DNA of 33,851 nt, from contig JAUWSQ010000027.1 in NCBI GenBank assembly GCA_030609965.1, forward strand, positions 1 to 33,851, given 5' to 3'. The DNA is from Candidatus Fermentibacterota bacterium (GTDB lineage: Bacteria > Fermentibacterota > Fermentibacteria > Fermentibacterales > JCC-6). Shown here piece by piece: positions 8,045-15,241 of this stretch. Positions within the stretch are counted from its first letter, which is position 1. Each line of letters opens with the position of its first letter. Both the position numbers and the translations under genes were made by a program. A model generated the notes under the pieces. That model ran no database searches. It was not told the origin of the DNA and worked only from the letters and a program-made list of their open reading frames with translations.

Positions 8045-9307
8045 CTACATTCCGAACTTCTTCAGAATTCTTCTGGAAAGACCCTTTATTCCCTGGTTGG
8101 CAAGGTATTCCTTAGTGAGCCAGAATAGAAAACTCGGGCTTCTTGGATGACTTACCGGTAAGCGACCGACAGGTCGTTTGCGGAATGGTGATTTGCCTGG
8201 AGATTCGGCCCACTTCAGCAGAGGGTTAAACATATGGCTGATTCTACCAGGTCCAGTACACCAGGATAGCTGGTTCTCGACGATTCTTTCATATGTCCTG
8301 CTGTCACCGCTCAATTTAATCAGCGCGTCAGCCAGGATTTGTGGATTCTTCTGGGGTACAGTAATTCCCAATCCATACCGATCAATATCAGCTGATATTT
8401 CAGCCCCTCTTGTACATACTACCGGGATTCCCCTTGATATCCAGTCAAGAACTCTGGTTCTGGCACCAAGTTCGGATTCGTAACAGGGGATATCAGTATA
8501 CACTGCAGCGTCAGATCTCATGTATATCTCTTCAAGTTCTCTTTTATCCACCCATCCGCGTATGTCCATTCGTTTTCTGAAATGACTGTTATTCACTTTT
8601 TCAAGGAATTGCTCATAGGAATAGGGAGAATGCGGCACAGGTCCCCCGACACATGTAAACCTTATTCTGCTGTCCTTTTCCATTGCTGTTTCCAATGCCT
8701 TGAGAAGTGTTTCTGCATCAAACCAGAGATTGAATGAGCCGGAAGAAAGAATTGAAAAAGTACCTTCCTGCCGATGATGAGTGTACTCCCCAATATCCAT
8801 GGCACAGTTACCTATACATGATACCATCTCATAAGAAATATCTCCTCCATCCAGCCTTCCCAGAATCATAAGCTCTCCGATCACCGCAAGTCTCTGTTGA
8901 GCTGAAACAGTGGAGAAACGATCTCCTCTTCTTAAAAGAAGGGCCTCCTGATGAAGTGTTCTGGCAAGAAGTTCCCGGGTAGGCTCAATAGATGAACGCA
9001 ATTGCATCTCGGCTGGATGTGCCCCGTTCAGATCAATCCAGAGAGGGAGTTCCGTACGGGATCGAACGGCAGCAATGGCTGGTTTCATGCTTATGGCAAC
9101 AATTCCCTTAATATCTGGTCTTTCTCCGAGGAAATTCCTTACTTCCGCTCCCGACCGTGATCCCGTAGCAGGGGAAATATATTCAACCGTGTGACCTGCC
9201 CCGATAAGTGCTGAATGGAATCTTGAGGTGCGCATGCACGCAGCTCCTCCTCCTTTTTCCGGTGCGTGCCGATCAGATGAGAAACCTATTAGTGCAAGTC
9301 TTGCCAA
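8045..9307 (-). CDS. GT-B fold glycosyltransferase (GT4-like)
   Basis: A 420-aa protein. The N-terminus MARLALIGFSSDRHAPEKGG is a GT-B first strand, and the C-terminal half has the donor-binding pattern with FSILSSGSFNLWFDAETLLK, FTCVGGP, IRGWVDKRELEEIYMRSDAA, the Glu-rich loop SELGARTRVLDWISRGIPVV and ISADIDRYGLGI. This supports a family 4-type retaining transferase, divergent in the EX7E region (E...RVLDWISRG). The start is TTG (plus-strand 9305-9307), preceded at a suitable distance by AGGAAAGGA; no in-frame ATG makes a better start. It is the first gene of a pair with the GT2 at 7040-8044. The exact sugar is unknown. Confidence 0.82.
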   Translation of the reverse strand: MARLALIGFSSDRHAPEKGGGAACMRTSRFHSALIGAGHTVEYISPATGSRSGAEVRNFLGERPDIKGIVAISMKPAIAAVRSRTELPLWIDLNGAHPAEMQLRSSIEPTRELLARTLHQEALLLRRGDRFSTVSAQQRLAVIGELMILGRLDGGDISYEMVSCIGNCAMDIGEYTHHRQEGTFSILSSGSFNLWFDAETLLKALETAMEKDSRIRFTCVGGPVPHSPYSYEQFLEKVNNSHFRKRMDIRGWVDKRELEEIYMRSDAAVYTDIPCYESELGARTRVLDWISRGIPVVCTRGAEISADIDRYGLGITVPQKNPQILADALIKLSGDSRTYERIVENQLSWCTGPGRISHMFNPLLKWAESPGKSPFRKRPVGRLPVSHPRSPSFLFWLTKEYLANQGIKGLSRRILKKFGM

Positions 9308-9436
9308 TGTCTTTTATTCCTTTCCTGAAGAAAATTGCCATAAGTAAAAAGTCTCCAGTTATGCTGTCGATCCTGGAGATCTTAGGAGTTAGATTTCGTG
9401 TTAAATAATATCATCATGCAATATCCGGGTTGAATA

Positions 9437-10468
9437 TCATGCCTGACCGAAGACTTCGGCAAGAATCTCCCTCATTCTCTCTTTCGGTCTGTTCACATGA
9501 TAGTTGTCCAGAACAAATTTCCTGGCTCCTATCCGGTTTTCAAGAGTACAGTCCCATTTTTCTGCAAGCCAGTCTATCTGCTGTGCCAGGTCTTCCGCTG
9601 TCTCAAAACTTCTGGAGAATTCAGGAGCCTCTGTTGCCAGATGGGTCCATGGTGTTACGAGAGGGAATATTCCGGAGGCCATATACTCGTTTACTCTCAT
9701 CTGGTAGATGAAGGGTACCTTTTTGAAGCATGCAACACCTATCTGGAACTGTTTGAGAAATTCGGGGAGATCAAGTCTGAGTATTGGTTGATGATACGTT
9801 ACCTTACCTCCCGTACGGGAACAGAGTCTTTCAACTTTTGAACGCAGTATTCCATCACCGACAATGGTCCCTGAAAGTTTTGATTTCATTACACCCTCTA
9901 TGAAAAGTTCCGGTCTCCTGAGAGGATTCAGCGTAGAGAGCAAGAGGACTCTTTCAGCTCTGTCATGCTCGATAAATTCAAACCTATCAAGGTTTACAGA
10001 GTGATTAATGGTCTCGAAATCATATCCTGGTATTTCTACACTAGGACCAAGAGTAATAAAAAGGGCTCTGTCAAGTAATTTTCTCAATTCCCCCGGAGCT
10101 GTTGGTGAAGGATTTCCGTGAAATCTCAGGGCATATGGAAGATCTAGAGAGAAACATTCTCTTGCTGAAGAAATATTCAGGCAAAGCACAAAATCAGCAT
10201 TGTGTGCCTGAAAGGCTCTCGCGATGGCATGACGGAAGGGCAGTGAAGCCAGAGCAAGCCTTATTCTGTTCAGGGAAAACCAATCCTTTGAGAAGCGTAA
10301 CGGTTTAAGGACACCAAAAACAGGCACGTTCTCAAGCGTGTAAGAGCCTGATAGTCCTCTTTTGACTACATAAGCAACTTCATGCTCATCCTGAAGCAGA
10401 TCAAGTGGAGTCGACCAACCTCCCGAGTATCCGGGAATCGTATCGTGAGATGCTATCAGAATACGCAT
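9437..10468 (-). CDS. GT-B fold glycosyltransferase (GT4-like)
   Basis: A 343-aa protein beginning MRILIASHDTIPGYSGGWST, the Gly-rich N-terminal loop of GT4 enzymes. Later come VLLLSTLNPLRRPELFIEGV (the start of the second Rossmann domain), GTIVGDGILRSKVERL, the strand IGVACFKKVPFIYQMRVNEY and MASGIFPLVTP, where the RVNEYMASG segment occupies the place of the EX7E/donor-binding loop. GGAGAAAGGAA precedes the ATG. The 129 nt to the next downstream gene contain nothing recognisable, so it may form its own transcription unit. The next feature upstream is the left end of the IS at 10533, 64 nt away; that insertion may have displaced its promoter. Confidence 0.82.
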   Translation of the reverse strand: MRILIASHDTIPGYSGGWSTPLDLLQDEHEVAYVVKRGLSGSYTLENVPVFGVLKPLRFSKDWFSLNRIRLALASLPFRHAIARAFQAHNADFVLCLNISSARECFSLDLPYALRFHGNPSPTAPGELRKLLDRALFITLGPSVEIPGYDFETINHSVNLDRFEFIEHDRAERVLLLSTLNPLRRPELFIEGVMKSKLSGTIVGDGILRSKVERLCSRTGGKVTYHQPILRLDLPEFLKQFQIGVACFKKVPFIYQMRVNEYMASGIFPLVTPWTHLATEAPEFSRSFETAEDLAQQIDWLAEKWDCTLENRIGARKFVLDNYHVNRPKERMREILAEVFGQA

Positions 10469-10532
10469 TTCCTTTCTCCTTCACTTACAGGTATTGGATA
10501 GAATGATGCGAATCAGCAGGCATTCATAATAC

Positions 10533-10550
10533 TGAACACCGATTTTCGCA
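10533..10550 (+). repeat. Left terminal inverted repeat of the 2.1-kb IS
   Basis: The sequence TGAACACCGATTTTCGCA matches the reverse complement of 12641-12658 with one mismatch at the fourth base. Similarity ends at once on the outer side and decays within a few bases on the inner side, as expected for transposase-recognised tips. Confidence 0.75.
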
Positions 10551-10845
10551 ACACCAAAACCTATAACGTAATATACACCTCTGACAACCCCCCGGCTTCG
10601 TAAACTCTGACAGAATAATCGCATACACGTAGTACGTTCTTGAATATCAATACAATATCTTATACCTTATGACGATTATAGACGAATATGCAGAGTTTGA
10701 ATGTAACCCTTGCGCAACTAAGAAGTAGTGATGCTGTCGTATTCCAGATGCTATATACTTTTGGTAATTCATAAGATACACAAATATTCCAGTTATTGGC
10801 GCTTGGATGATGCTTTTCGCGAAATATGTTTTATGCTGATAGCAG

Positions 10846-10874
10846 TTGATATCGAGAACGATGTGTAGTATAAG
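10846..10874 (+). promoter_or_regulatory. Sigma-70-type promoter of the transposase gene
   Basis: TTGATA (10846-10851) and TATAAG (10869-10874) are separated by 17 bp, each one base from consensus. Transcription would begin near 10880-10882, which is the transposase ATG, implying a leaderless or nearly leaderless mRNA. No convincing Shine-Dalgarno sequence stands before the ATG. Confidence 0.5.
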
Positions 10875-10880
10875 ATAGGT

Positions 10881-12599
10881 ATGAAAGACGAAACCTATTT
10901 CACAAGACCTGTACATGAGTGGCAACGAAGGTACGAAGCTCTGAGGGCTTCATTCGTAGAAAGGCTTCCCGCAAAGGTAGTCGCTGAAAGATTCAATTAC
11001 AGCCCGGGTTATATCCATCTTCTCAGACACCAGTTCAGGAACGGCAAGATAGACTTCTCTGAACCGATCCAGGAGGGAAAGGTCAAGAGACTCAAGGTCA
11101 CGTCCGAGGTGAGAGGGAAGATCAAGGCATGGAGAAGGCAACGCCTATCCGCCGGTGAGATTACCCAGTTGCTCAGTGAGGATGGTATCGAACTCTCCGT
11201 TCGTACTATAGAGCGTGTGCTTGCCGAGGAGGGCTTCGAGAAGCTTCCGCGTCGAACAAGGCTCAGGACAGGATTTACAACCAGGGGAACCGAGGTTCCC
11301 GAGCGGTCTGAATCAGTGACCGTTAAAGAGAGAGATGACGGGGTTTTCGAATCGGATTCCGCGGGGATCTTCCTCTTCGCGCCATTCCTCGCACAGCTCA
11401 ACATTGACGGAATAGTGAAGTCAGCAGGTCTGCCCGGATCGAAGATGATATCTGCGAAGAGTTATCTTCTGTCTTTCCTCGCATTGAAGCTTCTCGGAAC
11501 AGAGAGGTTTGCTCATGCGGGAGATCACGGCTTTGACCAGGCGCTGGGACTCTTTGCTGGGCTCAACGTACTTCCGAAGTGTACTGCCATGTCAACCTAT
11601 TCCTATCAGCTGGACAGGGTGCATATCAGCCGTCTGCAGAAGGCATTCGTCAAACAGGTTTCAAAGTTTGGTCTCTATGACGGCAGCATTGTCAACCTGG
11701 ACTTCCACACCATGCCGCACTTCGGAGATGAATCGGTACTGGAGAAACACAGGGCCGGAGCCAGGAACAAGCGAATGAAGGGGGCTCTGACTCTCTTTGC
11801 CCAGGATGCGGCCACCAGACTGATTCTCTACACGGATGCCGACATCCGTCGCGATGAATCGGATGACCAGGTACTTCAGTTCCTCTCGTTCTGGAAGGGT
11901 ATAAGACGTGGTGTCAGACCGACCCTGATATTCGATTCGAAGTTTACATCCTACGGAAAACTCTCCGAACTCAATGAACAGGGAGTGAAGTTCATCACAC
12001 TCCGGCGGCGGGGGAAGAAGCTGATAGAATCACTGGACGGCATGACCCCATGGAAACGCTTAGACATTCCTCACGAGAAGAGGAAGTACCGTAACCCCCT
12101 TGTACACGAAGAAATGGTTCAGCTCCGAAACTATGACGGAGATGTTCGTCAGGTTGTTGTCCGTGGTAACGGACACGAGAAGCCGGCATTCATTATCAGC
12201 AACGACATCGACATGCCCGTGGAGCTGCTTGTAGGCAACTATGCCAGCAGGTGGAGAGTGGAGAACGGAATAGCCGAGGCAGTGAAGTTCTTCCACATCA
12301 ACTCCCTGTCCTCACCTATTCTGATCAAGATACACTTCGATGTGGCAATGACCATGATCGCGGATACTCTTTACTTCATGCTTGCGAAGAAGCTTCGGGG
12401 CTTCGAGGACAGCAATGCCCCCAAGCTGTACCGTCACTTTATTTGGGGAAAAGGGAAAGTGGTCGTGAAGGATCGAAAGGTCATTGTCACGTATCCCAGA
12501 CGATCACATAATCCGATACTGAGACTTGTTCCGTGGGAGAAATTGCCCTGTGAAGTTCCGGGTCTTGGCAACGCCGAGCTTGAACTACGCTTCCGATGA
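10881..12599 (+). CDS. DDE transposase, IS4-superfamily-like, with N-terminal HTH
   Basis: A 572-aa transposase. Residues about 15-60 (ERLPAKVVAERFNYSPGYIH) and 80-120 (LSAGEITQLLSEDGIELSVR) are two helix-turn-helix units for binding DNA ends. The catalytic domain begins near residue 170. Candidate DDE residues are Asp in NLDFHTMPHFGD (about 272), Asp in LIFDSKFTSYGKL (about 352), and Glu in YASRWRVENGIAEAVKFFHI (about 459), the last resembling the YREK-like signature of IS4-type enzymes. It lacks frameshifts and fills the element between inverted repeats, so it may be active. Subfamily within IS4/IS1634/ISNCY groups is not decided. The next start candidate is far downstream, so ATG 10881 is kept despite a poor RBS. 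Confidence 0.85.
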   Translation: MKDETYFTRPVHEWQRRYEALRASFVERLPAKVVAERFNYSPGYIHLLRHQFRNGKIDFSEPIQEGKVKRLKVTSEVRGKIKAWRRQRLSAGEITQLLSEDGIELSVRTIERVLAEEGFEKLPRRTRLRTGFTTRGTEVPERSESVTVKERDDGVFESDSAGIFLFAPFLAQLNIDGIVKSAGLPGSKMISAKSYLLSFLALKLLGTERFAHAGDHGFDQALGLFAGLNVLPKCTAMSTYSYQLDRVHISRLQKAFVKQVSKFGLYDGSIVNLDFHTMPHFGDESVLEKHRAGARNKRMKGALTLFAQDAATRLILYTDADIRRDESDDQVLQFLSFWKGIRRGVRPTLIFDSKFTSYGKLSELNEQGVKFITLRRRGKKLIESLDGMTPWKRLDIPHEKRKYRNPLVHEEMVQLRNYDGDVRQVVVRGNGHEKPAFIISNDIDMPVELLVGNYASRWRVENGIAEAVKFFHINSLSSPILIKIHFDVAMTMIADTLYFMLAKKLRGFEDSNAPKLYRHFIWGKGKVVVKDRKVIVTYPRRSHNPILRLVPWEKLPCEVPGLGNAELELRFR

Positions 12600-12640
12600 T
12601 TCTCGCAGGAATTCTTATACAGTCATGACGGTTATAGCAG

Positions 12641-12658
12641 TGCGAAAATCGGTGCTCA
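12641..12658 (-). repeat. Right terminal inverted repeat of the 2.1-kb IS
   Basis: Read on the minus strand this is TGAGCACCGATTTTCGCA, matching the left repeat at 10533-10550 in 17 of 18 positions. It lies 41 nt after the transposase stop codon. Confidence 0.75.
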
Positions 12659-12924
12659 ACACGAATCTTACAACAATTCATACATCTCACTCGTGCCGGT
12701 GAATACTTCAAAGTTACAGGAATCCCCCAGAGCGGTACGTGTTTCCAACTGCGTTCTTTGAGCCGATCTCGAACCCGCCCAAGTTTACCACAGGTCCCAT
12801 ACGGTTGTCTGCGACGCTTGTAAATATCTAACTTCACTGTGATTCCTGAAGAATTCTGGGTTACTTTCTTGACTACCTGACTCTTGATTCCCAACGTGTT
12901 TATGACAATACTACTTACGAGCAT
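12659..12924 (-). pseudogene. ISL3-type transposase, N-terminal fragment interrupted by the IS
   Basis: From an ATG at plus-strand 12922-12924, preceded by GGAAGGAAAGC, the frame reads SSGITVKLDIYKRRR, then RSWKHVPLWGIPVTLKYSPA and RVRCMNCCKIRVEH. This is the N-terminal zinc-finger region of ISL3-family transposases (pattern RxWRHLDLWGVPVxLEYxPRRVRCPxCGVRVE). One of the usual cysteines in the first knuckle is missing (YGTCGKLG). Family resemblance ends at RVEH, exactly at the tip of the 2.1-kb IS, and the frame then reads into IS sequence. The DDE domain is absent from the window. Confidence 0.78.
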
Positions 12925-13045
12925 GTGCTTTCCTTCCTGTTTTACGGTGTCGGAAAACAATGTAAATACAATGGTTAGCACATACTCGTCAACTCATTTC
13001 GTGCACAGATTCTTGTGAGGAGCCAATTTATATTTTTTCTGAGAG

Positions 13046-13255
13046 TTAACAGGAGCTCATCTGCTTTCCCCTTCGATGCCTCAGCAGAAAAACTAAGATC
13101 CGCGAAAATGAGAAAAGGCTGAAAGACGACAGCAAGAGCGATGTTATCTGTGCAAAGCGGACATAGGTGTATAAAGCGGTGAAGACACTGCTTGCGGAAA
13201 GGGCGGAAAACCCAAGAAGTTTGCTTTCTCCCGCAGGTCTGGGTTTATCAGCCAT
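13046..13255 (-). pseudogene. Remnant of a second MurJ/MviN-family gene (N-terminus)
   Basis: The 69-codon frame starts with ADKPRPAGESKLLGFSALSA and continues TALYTYVRFAQI. This matches the start of the MurJ-family protein encoded at 4002-5600 (GEKGKRAGFSLLS ... ALVTYLRFAEI) at the same spacing. Beyond FAQI the similarity stops and about 30 hydrophobic then basic residues follow (ending HRRGKQMSSC). These could be the C-terminal tail joined by an internal deletion, though that is a guess. About 460 codons are missing, so no functional flippase is made. It lies 3 nt downstream of the GreA-fusion 5' remnant on the same strand. Confidence 0.6.
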
Positions 13256-13258
13256 CTG

Positions 13259-13390
13259 CTAAACGGAGGGGAGTATGGATAAAGCCTCTGCCATTTCATC
13301 GTATGAGACTGCTTGATTGAAGGATTTAAATCGGAAATTAGAAAGAGTATGGTATTCATAAACATCTGTGATGCCGGTTAAACTGGACAA
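13259..13390 (-). pseudogene. 5' remnant of a second GreA-fusion gene
   Basis: A TTG start (plus-strand 13388-13390) with AGGAGG-type RBS opens 43 codons. They align without gaps to the first 43 residues of the 702-aa GreA-fusion protein (start 18756). Both begin MS, both end SYDEM...SIL, and the remnant reads AVSYDEMAEALSIL where the intact gene reads ASYDEMIGSFSIL. The upstream DNA is also alike: TCTCAGAtAGGAGG before the start and a shared ATA-TTATC motif about 35 nt upstream. A TAG at 13259-13261 ends the frame just after the alignable part. Because promoter-proximal sequence and RBS are kept, a 43-aa peptide could still be made. The matching 3' end is found displaced at 14831-15241. Confidence 0.65.
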
Positions 13391-13481
13391 TCGCCCTCCT
13401 ATCTGAGAAAGGATAAGATACTGTTGAATATCCATTGAAAGTATACGCAGCCGATGCAATATGCAAAAAGGAGAATACCAT

Positions 13482-13649
13482 GTGGTGAAGCGGTTTTTTG
13501 ACGGAAGTAGAATTTGCGAGTTACTGAGGCTCTCTATATATTTTTTCGTACTTTTTGCAATAGATTCTATTAACCATCTTCTGGTGAAAAATGCGCGGAT
13601 TGTTTTTCCTCAGAATCCTCGTGCCAGAGTACGGAAAAGGCAGTGCTGA
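13482..13649 (+). CDS. Small putative single-span membrane protein, unknown
   Basis: A 55-aa frame starting at GTG 13482 (GTG GTG AAG), 8 nt after a strong AAGGAG (13468-13473). An in-frame ATG at 13461 lacks an RBS. The sequence has one hydrophobic stretch (LRLSIYFFVLFAIDSI, about residues 13-28) between basic ends, and a very basic C-terminus (PRARVRKRQC), as in a single-span membrane peptide. I recognise no family. Its TGA lies 2 nt before the ATG of the GT4 gene, so the two are probably translationally coupled and this product could tether or assist the transferase. The alternative is a leftover fragment of an older gene, since remnants surround it. Confidence 0.4.
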   Translation: MVKRFFDGSRICELLRLSIYFFVLFAIDSINHLLVKNARIVFPQNPRARVRKRQC

Positions 13650-13651
13650 AT

Positions 13652-14758
13652 ATGAGAATCGGAATGAAAATATCTCCGCTGACTGTCCTGAAAGCAGGGA
13701 TTCCGAATTATATCATTCATCTTCTGAAGACTCTGTCGGATATAGACCGTCATAACGAGTACTATCTTTACACTAACAGACCTGTTCCGTTTGAGATGAA
13801 TCTTTCCGACAGGTTCAAAATAGTAACTGTTTCTCTCCCGTCTCCTCACCTGCAGTTATGGTATCAGGCAGGTCTGCCCCTGCGAATGAAAAAAGATGGG
13901 ATCCAGCTTTTTCATGACCCCGTTTACCCGCTGCCGTTCATTTTGCCCGTACCCGGGGTAATAACCGTACACGATCTCTCAAACTACACTGATCCGGGAG
14001 TTCACAGATTCAGATCATCACTTGCAGGCAGGTATTTTCCGATGTATCTCAGGAAAGCACGTCAAATCATAACCGATTCCTTATTCACTGCTTCTGAACT
14101 TGAAAGGATATTTCCATGGACTGCGCACAAGATCAACGTGATACACCTTGGGGTTGCTGACAGATTCCACCGGATAACTTGCAAAAATACGCTTGAATCC
14201 ATCAGGAAATTATACAATCTCCCGCCTCGATTCATCCTCTTCCTGGGTACTCTTGAACCCAGAAAGAACATAGTAAGACTTCTCGAAGCATTTTCACATT
14301 CATGTTTAAGCATGCCCCTTTCTCTGGTTATTACCGGAGGACTGGGATGGAAATATGACAAACTGCTGAAGATTATTGCCAATCATCCCAATAAAGACAA
14401 AATACACCTTACCGGATATGTTGAGGACGCACATCTCCCCGCACTACTTTCCTCCGCGGAGTTCCTTGCCTATCCTTCCATCCTTGAAGGGTTCGGTCTT
14501 CCTGTTCTCGAGGCTATGGCCTGCGGTACACCGGTATTAACTTCAAATGTTTCATCATTACCGGAGATTGCCGGCGAGGCAGCTTTTCTTGTCGATCCAA
14601 ATTCGGTTGACTCCATATCAAACGGCATAAACCTTCTCAGTCAGAGTGATGAGCTGAAAAAGGATCTGTCCCGGAAAGGGCTTGAAAGAGCCGCCTGTTT
14701 TTCATGGAGGAAAACCGCTCGGAAAACTCTTGAAGTTTATGAAAAAGCTATCGAGTAA
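13652..14758 (+). CDS. GT4 family glycosyltransferase (intact)
   Basis: A 368-aa GT-B enzyme. MRIGMKISPLTVLKAGIPNY is the N-terminal acceptor-domain loop; VITVHDLSNYTDPG and ARQIITDSLFTASELERIF are the usual mid-protein motifs. FILFLGTLEPRKNIVRLLEA opens the donor-binding domain, followed by VITGGLGWKYDK, HLTGYVEDAHLPALLSSAEF, the EX7E motif in SILEGFGLPVLEAMACGTPV, and NVSSLPEIAGEAAFLVDP. This pattern is that of mannosyl/rhamnosyl GT4 enzymes. The ATG at 13652 is preferred over GTG 13643 because MRI is the normal family start and GGAAAAGG lies 11 nt upstream. It is the paralogue of the truncated gene at 6596-7033. It is flanked by GreA-fusion remnants on the opposite strand. Confidence 0.93.
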   Translation: MRIGMKISPLTVLKAGIPNYIIHLLKTLSDIDRHNEYYLYTNRPVPFEMNLSDRFKIVTVSLPSPHLQLWYQAGLPLRMKKDGIQLFHDPVYPLPFILPVPGVITVHDLSNYTDPGVHRFRSSLAGRYFPMYLRKARQIITDSLFTASELERIFPWTAHKINVIHLGVADRFHRITCKNTLESIRKLYNLPPRFILFLGTLEPRKNIVRLLEAFSHSCLSMPLSLVITGGLGWKYDKLLKIIANHPNKDKIHLTGYVEDAHLPALLSSAEFLAYPSILEGFGLPVLEAMACGTPVLTSNVSSLPEIAGEAAFLVDPNSVDSISNGINLLSQSDELKKDLSRKGLERAACFSWRKTARKTLEVYEKAIE

Positions 14759-14830
14759 ACCGCATACCTTCCCAGGAATTCTTTCCTGATGTCACTTATC
14801 TTCTGAAGATCTCAGCAGTACTTCAAGCTG

Positions 14831-15241
14831 TCACTGTTTCACAAGGTCAATCATTTCAAGGAAGGCAATTCTCCATTCTCTCGTATCTTCTCCAGGAAGC
14901 TCTATAATATCTCCGAGAGATTTCCCCAGCAGAGTTTTCCCCAGGGGAGTCATGTAGTTGATTTTTCCCTTCTGTGGATCCGCATCAAGAGGACCGACTA
15001 TATCAACTGTATATACAGTCTCTGATCCTCCACTTTCCTGGAGTTTTACTCTTATGCCGGGACTGACAATATCGGGAGAGATCTGTTCAGGAGGATATGC
15101 GCGGTACTTATGAAGGTCTTCCGTCCATCGTTTGTGCTTGTCCAGCAGCAGGTCCCTCTTCTCTATCGCTGCTGCATATTCTGCATTCTCGGAAAGATCT
15201 CCGTGGGAAGCAGCCTCTCCGATGGCTTCGGCTGCAGCCGG
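14831..15241 (-). pseudogene. 3' remnant of a second GreA-fusion gene (GreA domain, no start)
   Basis: Read on the minus strand from 15241, 136 codons are open without any frameshift to TGA at 14831-14833. They encode the whole GreA-type domain: AAAEAIGEAASHGDLSENAE, AAAIEKRDLLLDK, VSPGIRVKLQESGGSETV, VDIVGPLDADPQ, INYMTPLGKTLLGKSLGD and TREWRIAFLEMIDLVKQ. Each matches the C-terminus of the intact gene at 16648-18756. The acidic GDLSENAEY tip needed for RNA cleavage is retained. There is no start codon near 15241; instead sequence switches there to a sulfotransferase fragment on the other strand. The first 106 bp are nearly identical to the intact gene, the remainder clearly diverged. Confidence 0.85.
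15136..15241 (-). repeat. 106-bp near-identical tract shared with 16953-17058
   Basis: 15136-15241 and 16953-17058 differ at only two positions by hand alignment. The adjoining downstream parts of the same two coding frames (14831-15135 and 16648-16952) differ at many sites, including third codon positions. The tract codes for the GDLSENAEY coiled-coil tip of the GreA domain and ends exactly where 15242 turns into unrelated sequence. Confidence 0.85.

Larger units (their letters stand above)
10533..12658 (+). mobile_element. Complete-looking insertion sequence, about 2.1 kb, DDE type
   Basis: An 18-bp sequence TGAACACCGATTTTCGCA at 10533-10550 recurs inverted at 12641-12658 as TGAGCACCGATTTTCGCA (17 of 18 identical). 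The pair encloses one full-length transposase gene. The repeats end abruptly outside these coordinates. The right boundary coincides with the point where the ISL3-type reading frame on the minus strand stops resembling its family (after RVE), which independently supports it. The first 330 nt inside the left end carry no convincing gene but contain a promoter next to the transposase. No clear target duplication was found; both sides show only AC. The ISL3 gene does not resume on the left side, so a deletion probably followed insertion. Confidence 0.75.

Noticed and set aside
10469-10532. Left flank of the IS as continuation of the ISL3 gene
   Set aside because: None of its minus-strand frames resembles the expected continuation after RVE; stop codons occur, so the ISL3 remainder seems deleted.
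10647-10925. A 92-codon minus-strand frame in the left part of the IS
   Set aside because: No motif, no convincing RBS, overlaps the transposase promoter and start on the other strand; low-complexity composition of AT-rich noncoding DNA.
12487-12640. The 3' part of the 164-codon minus-strand frame reading from the ISL3 relic into the IS
   Set aside because: Downstream of the IS tip at 12658 the frame runs antisense to the transposase and loses family resemblance; only 12659-12924 is kept as ISL3 remnant.
15097-15241. Plus-strand frame through 15097-15241 as the N-terminus of the sulfotransferase
   Set aside because: This stretch is the antisense of the GreA-domain relic; only from 15242 does the frame look like a sulfotransferase.
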